Positions 59,951 to 64,000 of a stretch of DNA of 64,000 nucleotides are shown piece by piece. Within the stretch, counting starts at the first letter, position 1; every line of letters starts with the position of its first letter. The notes under the pieces are model-generated. The model made no database searches and had not been told where the DNA came from. It saw only the letters and a list, made by a program, of their open reading frames with translations. Origin of the DNA: Gammaproteobacteria bacterium (GTDB taxonomy: Bacteria; Pseudomonadota; Gammaproteobacteria; Chromatiales; Chromatiaceae); assembly GCA_009929855.1 (NCBI GenBank), contig RZZN01000003.1, positions 1-64,000 of the forward strand. The letters are read 5' to 3'. Both the position numbers and the translations under genes were made by a program.

Positions 59951-62221
59951 TCAAGCCAGTCGGCCCAGGCAATCGAGCAGCATGCTCTGATCGAATGCGG
60001 ACTTGGTGATGAAGGCATCTGCCCCGGCCTCAAGACCGCGGCGGCGATCCTCCTCGCTCGCCAACGAGGAGACCAACACGACCGGCAACTCGGCATAGTG
60101 ACGGTTGGCACGAATTCGCTCGGTGAGCTCCAGGCCAGACAGACGCGGCATCTGGATATCCGAGACCACCGCGTCGAACTCACCCGCGGCCAACTTGCCC
60201 CAGGCATCCAAGCCATCCACCGCGCTGACCACCTCATAGCCCGCGGCCTCGAGGATACGGCATTCCTGCATCCGCGTGGTGATGCTGTCCTCGGCGAGCA
60301 GGATGCGCTTGCGCGCCGGCGCCGGCGTCTGCGCCACCTCCGTGGCGGCCGGATCGGAGCTGGAGCGAGCGCGGCTCATCCCACGACACAGATCGAACGG
60401 ATCGAGGACGACGCACACGCTCCCTGAATCGAGCACGGCCAGCCCGGCCAGGTTGCGCACGCGCTTGAGTGGCATCGTGAATGGCTTCACCACGAGATCG
60501 ACCGCCTCCAGCACCTCGTCCAGCATCAGTCCAAAGCGCTCACCGCCGACCTCGAGCGCGAGACAATAGAGCCGTGGCGACTCCTCCAGTGCCGGCGGCG
60601 ATCGCTCGAGCAGCAGCCCCAGACGCTCGAGCGGGATCGTCTGATCGCCACGATAGAAACCATACCGCCCCCCCAACAGGTGCAGGTCTGACGGCTGGAG
60701 ACGCTCGATGAAGAGGATCGAGTCGAATGCAATCGCATAGAGCTGACCCCATTCGCGGATCAACAGTGCGCGCGGGACGCTCAGCGTGACCGGCACGCGC
60801 AGATCGACCTGCATCCCCTGGCCTGGTGTGGAGCCGATCTCGATCGTGCCATGCAGCCGCTCCACGGTGGCCCGGACCACGTCGAGGCCGACCCCGCGGC
60901 CCGACAGGTCGGTGACCTGCAAGGCGGTCGAGAATCCAGAGCGCAGGATCAGCGCATGCAGCTGGGTGTCGGTCAGCCCAGACAGCTCCTCGGGGCGATA
61001 CACCCCCAGCTTCACGGCCTGCCGACGCACGGCCTCCGGATCCAAGCCACGTCCGTCATCACGGATGCGCAGCCAGACCGTCTCGCCCAGGTGCCGCACG
61101 ACGATGCTCAAGCGGCCCTGTGGGGGCTTGCCCACGCGGCGGCGCTCCTCGGGTGTCTCGATGCCGTGGTCCAGCGCGTTGCGCACGAGATGGGTCAAGG
61201 GTGCCTTGAGCTCCTCGATGACGCGCTTGTCGACCAGGCTGCTCGCCCCCTCGACTGCATAGTCCACCTCCTTGCCCAGCTCGCGTCCCAGATCATGCAA
61301 CATCCGCGGAAACAGATCGAACAAGGTGGACATCGGCAGCAAGCGCAAGGCGCCGATCTCATGCTCGACCTGGCGCGCGACTGACACCAACCGCGCCGAA
61401 TCGGTCGACATCTGAGCACGCAGTTGCTCCAGCTCGACGGCAAGCTCGGCGAGCGCCTGACCCAGATCGCTGGAGCGCTTGAGCTGATCATCGCAGCGCG
61501 ACACCAGACCCTCGAGCACCAACTCGCAGCGCTCCATGCGCCCCGTGCTCACCAGCAGCTCAGCGCCGAGCTGGAACAGACGATCCAACCGGCTGGAGTC
61601 GATCCGCACGGTCTCGCTCTTGACATCGGGCACGGATCCCAGACTCGTGTCCGGCGGTGGTGATGCCGCTGATGTGCCCGGCGCCACCACTGGGGGCACC
61701 GATCCAGTGCTCAGCGCCTCGCCGAGATCCGCGGCGCGACCGGAGCGCGCCATGGCCCGCGGCAGGCCGGTCGGCAGTGCCGCCCCGTCAGCGCTGCCAG
61801 GGGAGGCGATCACCCCAGTCTCACCGCCAGCGCGGGGGATGGCGGCAGCCTCCCGCGCCAGTGAAGCAAGCGCGGGCGACGGCGACTCACCCAGCACCAG
61901 GGCGACCTCGGTGCGCATGCGGTCGAGCAGCTCCAGCTGGGGCGCGACCCTGTCGGCGGTGATCCGGATCTTGTCCTGACGCGCTTCGGCGAGGAGGTTC
62001 TCGATCTCATGTGCCAGGCGCTGGATCTCGCGCAGACCCAGCATGCGCGCCGCGCCCTTGAGGCTATGGGCCTGGCGAAAGAGCTCCTCGAGCAAGGCGG
62101 CATCGTCGGGCGTCTGCCCAAGACGCAGCAACCCGACCTCGAGACTCTGGATGTGCTCGGCGCTCTCGGCGCGAAACAGCTCGCGCAGCTCGGCGTCCTC
62201 GATGAGCATGGCGCCACTCAC
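59951..62221 (-). CDS. cheA: CheA histidine kinase with C-terminal receiver (hybrid)
   Basis: A 756-residue CheA hybrid. P1/Hpt with phospho-His H52 in [10 protein letters not shown]; a Pro/Ala-rich linker (about 118-200); dimerisation and HATPase (about 205-460) with [12 protein letters not shown]; CheW-like P5 (about 465-600); and a receiver (about 637-756) with AEDS and phospho-Asp in [12 protein letters not shown]. There is no separate CheY here, so the attached receiver may act as output or phosphate sink. The start is read as GTG at 62221, overlapping the receptor stop by GTGA; an ATG at 62209 is the alternative. Confidence 0.93.
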   Translation of the reverse strand: MSGAMLIEDAELRELFRAESAEHIQSLEVGLLRLGQTPDDAALLEELFRQAHSLKGAARMLGLREIQRLAHEIENLLAEARQDKIRITADRVAPQLELLDRMRTEVALVLGESPSPALASLAREAAAIPRAGGETGVIASPGSADGAALPTGLPRAMARSGRAADLGEALSTGSVPPVVAPGTSAASPPPDTSLGSVPDVKSETVRIDSSRLDRLFQLGAELLVSTGRMERCELVLEGLVSRCDDQLKRSSDLGQALAELAVELEQLRAQMSTDSARLVSVARQVEHEIGALRLLPMSTLFDLFPRMLHDLGRELGKEVDYAVEGASSLVDKRVIEELKAPLTHLVRNALDHGIETPEERRRVGKPPQGRLSIVVRHLGETVWLRIRDDGRGLDPEAVRRQAVKLGVYRPEELSGLTDTQLHALILRSGFSTALQVTDLSGRGVGLDVVRATVERLHGTIEIGSTPGQGMQVDLRVPVTLSVPRALLIREWGQLYAIAFDSILFIERLQPSDLHLLGGRYGFYRGDQTIPLERLGLLLERSPPALEESPRLYCLALEVGGERFGLMLDEVLEAVDLVVKPFTMPLKRVRNLAGLAVLDSGSVCVVLDPFDLCRGMSRARSSSDPAATEVAQTPAPARKRILLAEDSITTRMQECRILEAAGYEVVSAVDGLDAWGKLAAGEFDAVVSDIQMPRLSGLELTERIRANRHYAELPVVLVSSLASEEDRRRGLEAGADAFITKSAFDQSMLLDCLGRLA

Positions 62222-63669
62222 AAGAGTCGCTCGAGCGCCCCGGCGACCTCGGACAAGCGCGTCATGCCGTCGCGGATCTGCACCGTTCCGGCGGACATCT
62301 CGCGTGCCCCATGGTTGATGTTCTTCATCGCGATATCGATCTGCGAAAGCGCCACCGCCTGTTGCTTGCTGTTGAGCAAGACCTGCTGGGCATTGCGCGA
62401 GACGGCATCGGCCAACTGTGTCACCTTCTCGAAGGCATGCGAGGCCAGCTGCGCACTCTCGGCCGCGGCATGGGTGGTCTTGCTGCCATCCTCGGCGGTC
62501 ATCACCATCCCGTTGGTCGCCTTTTGAATGTCCAGCACGATCTGATTGGCCCGCTCGGCTGACTTCTTGCTCTGATCGGCCAGCTTGCGAATCTCAGTGG
62601 CGACCACGGCGAATCCCCGACCTTGCTCACCGGCGCGCGCGGCCTCGACCGCGGCATTGAGCGCGAGCATATTGGTTTCAGCCGCCAACTCACCGACCAC
62701 GCGCGCGATCTCGCCGATCTGTCCCGCCTGCTCGGACAAGGTGATGATCTGCTGGGCGATCCGGTTCATGCTCTCTTCCATGATGGCCATGTCGGACTCA
62801 TTGTGGGTCACCAGCTGCAGTCCCTCGCGGGTGGTCGTCTGCACCTCGGCGGCCGACTGGGTCGCCGAGTCGGCCTGCTCGGCGTTGACGCGAGCGGTGG
62901 CGACCATCTCCTCGACCGTGGCGGTCGTCTCGGTGACGGCACTCGCCTGCTGGGTCATGGCACCCTCGTGCTGCCGAATGGTCGCGGCGATCTGGCTCGT
63001 GGATGAGGCGATGACCGCGATCAGCGCCTTGATTTGATGACCAGTCTTGCGCGCCAGCCAGAGACCGACCATCAGTGAGATGACCAAGGCCAGGGAGACC
63101 CCGATCCAGCTCACATGCTGCAGACGCTCGAGGTCATGATGGCTGCTGGAATCGAGTGCCAGCAGTCGCTCCTGCTGATGGGTGAAGAATCGGTCGAAGA
63201 GCTCGCTGAAGACCCGGTACTGCTCGGAGCCCTCACCGATGCGATAGATGCGCAGGGCCTCCTCCGACTGCCCCGAGCGGACCAGGTCGATCAACCGATG
63301 GGTCGCGCTCATGACCCCGTCGAGTAGATCGTCCGCACGCGCCAGCATCCCAATCAACTCATCCTCCTGAGTCAAGACCCGCAGCCTGTCCATGGACTGC
63401 TCGGCCTGCCGACGGCTGGTCTCGTAGTCCTGGAGCTGATCATCGGTCATGTGCAACATCATGCCGCGCGTGGAGCGCTGCATCTGCGCGACGGCGAGCC
63501 GCAACAGCATGCTCTGGTCCATGATCAGATTGGAATGACGCGTCTCGGCGATCCCCTTCTCGAGCATGCGGGTTTGTTGGAAGACCACGAGCGCGGCCAG
63601 TGTGAACACCGCGCAAGGGATGAGATAGCCCAAGAGTATGCGGGTGGAGAGTTTGAAACGAATGCTCAT
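62218..63669 (-). CDS. Methyl-accepting chemotaxis protein without visible HAMP
   Basis: A 483-residue receptor. TM1 (about 10-33), a helical periplasmic domain (about 35-185) of the four-helix-bundle type, TM2 (about 187-208), then almost at once the signalling coiled coil. The expected HAMP of about 50 residues is not recognisable between [12 protein letters not shown] and the methylation helices. The CheA/CheW-contact tip is intact ([19 protein letters not shown]). The ATG at 63669 has AAGGC 9 bases upstream. Confidence 0.92.
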   Translation of the reverse strand: MSIRFKLSTRILLGYLIPCAVFTLAALVVFQQTRMLEKGIAETRHSNLIMDQSMLLRLAVAQMQRSTRGMMLHMTDDQLQDYETSRRQAEQSMDRLRVLTQEDELIGMLARADDLLDGVMSATHRLIDLVRSGQSEEALRIYRIGEGSEQYRVFSELFDRFFTHQQERLLALDSSSHHDLERLQHVSWIGVSLALVISLMVGLWLARKTGHQIKALIAVIASSTSQIAATIRQHEGAMTQQASAVTETTATVEEMVATARVNAEQADSATQSAAEVQTTTREGLQLVTHNESDMAIMEESMNRIAQQIITLSEQAGQIGEIARVVGELAAETNMLALNAAVEAARAGEQGRGFAVVATEIRKLADQSKKSAERANQIVLDIQKATNGMVMTAEDGSKTTHAAAESAQLASHAFEKVTQLADAVSRNAQQVLLNSKQQAVALSQIDIAMKNINHGAREMSAGTVQIRDGMTRLSEVAGALERLL

Positions 63670-63703
63670 CGTTCTTGCCTTTTGGAGCCGATGTGATCGG
63701 TGA

Positions 63704-64000
63704 TCAGTCTTGCGCGTCGACCTCGAGGACGCCTTGCCGCAACAAGACACGAATGTCCAGGACCCCGGCCACGCCATCCGTATCCTGCAGAAGGGCTGAA
63801 AAATACCCGTGACCATCGAATGATCCGCTCACTGGAGCGACGGCCGAGGGATCATGGTCACGGATATCCTCGATCTGGTGGACGGCCAAGCCGAGGCGAA
63901 GCGCGCCAGCGCGCAAGACCACGATCGACGAGTAGTCGTCGTGACCGCGCCCTTGCAGCAATGGCGCCATGTCGTAGAGGATCAAAATGGCCCCACGCTG
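63704..64000 (-). CDS. cheW: CheW-like coupling protein (N-terminus outside window)
   Basis: The last 98 residues of a CheW-domain protein. The frame is open to the window edge. It shows an [11 protein letters not shown] strand, [12 protein letters not shown], and a late [12 protein letters not shown], the ordinary end of a CheW beta-barrel. It would couple CheA to the receptor encoded 34 bases downstream. The first part lies beyond 64000. Confidence 0.85.
   Translation of the reverse strand, partial: QRGAILILYDMAPLLQGRGHDDYSSIVVLRAGALRLGLAVHQIEDIRDHDPSAVAPVSGSFDGHGYFSALLQDTDGVAGVLDIRVLLRQGVLEVDAQD

Overview
The window reads as ordinary chromosome of a high-GC gammaproteobacterium, most likely a purple sulfur bacterium (Chromatiaceae). 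The best lineage marker is the pair at 56389-58800: a peroxiredoxin-glutaredoxin fusion followed by a glutathione-reductase-like flavoprotein that closely resembles glutathione amide reductase (GarB) of Marichromatium/Chromatium gracile. The rest of the gene set agrees: smc-zipA-ligA, pilBCD-coaE, yciB-yciI-ppiC, class II DAHP synthase, and tRNAs with encoded CCA. I see no insertion sequence, integrase, prophage, CRISPR array or rRNA.

Layout. 1-5.7 kb: phoU facing a two-domain polyphosphate:AMP phosphotransferase, then a tyrosine phenol-lyase/tryptophanase-type PLP enzyme joined to a class II DAHP synthase. 5.7-13.5 kb (minus strand): citrate synthase, then a three-gene signalling operon (HD-GYP response regulator, hybrid kinase with two receivers, solute-binding-domain kinase). 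13.9-15.8 kb: yciB-yciI-peptidylprolyl isomerase. 15.9-23.6 kb (minus): smc, zipA, ligA, a 90-residue protein and a carbonic-anhydrase-like protein that lacks one zinc-ligand histidine. 23.7-32.7 kb: CNP1-like protein, oligopeptidase A, UbiD, an RRM protein, an orphan Rap1a-type protein, a nucleotide-sugar-epimerase-like protein, a ferredoxin-type flavin reductase, a lipoprotein and a TauD-like dioxygenase. 32.8-38 kb: HtpX, tRNA-Ala(GGC) and tRNA-Glu(TTC), argG, a DUF971 protein, ferrochelatase and a hemerythrin-like protein. 38-43.3 kb (minus): threonine synthase, a LeuA/CimA-type synthase, a small membrane protein and a K+-channel-like protein with two RCK modules.

43.8-50.6 kb is an acetate uptake and activation block: a two-subunit Na+/solute symporter, a cNMP/CBS/DUF294 regulator, a DnaQ-fold exonuclease and acetyl-CoA synthetase. 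50.9-56.3 kb holds an NYN-domain protein with a cold-shock-like tail, then pilB-pilC-pilD-coaE. 56.4-58.8 kb is the glutathione amide peroxidase/reductase pair. 58.9-64 kb (minus) is a chemosensory operon (cheW partial, an MCP apparently without HAMP, cheA-REC hybrid, cheB) that runs off the window edge.

Many convergent gene ends carry near-perfect GC hairpins without a T-run. The one textbook intrinsic terminator is at 45941-45962. No wholly new system stands out. The least explained items are the carbonic-anhydrase-like pseudoenzyme with its coupled small protein, the divergent phenol-lyase-like enzyme coupled to DAHP synthase, the DUF294/exonuclease pair inside the acetate block, and the NYN/cold-shock fusion.
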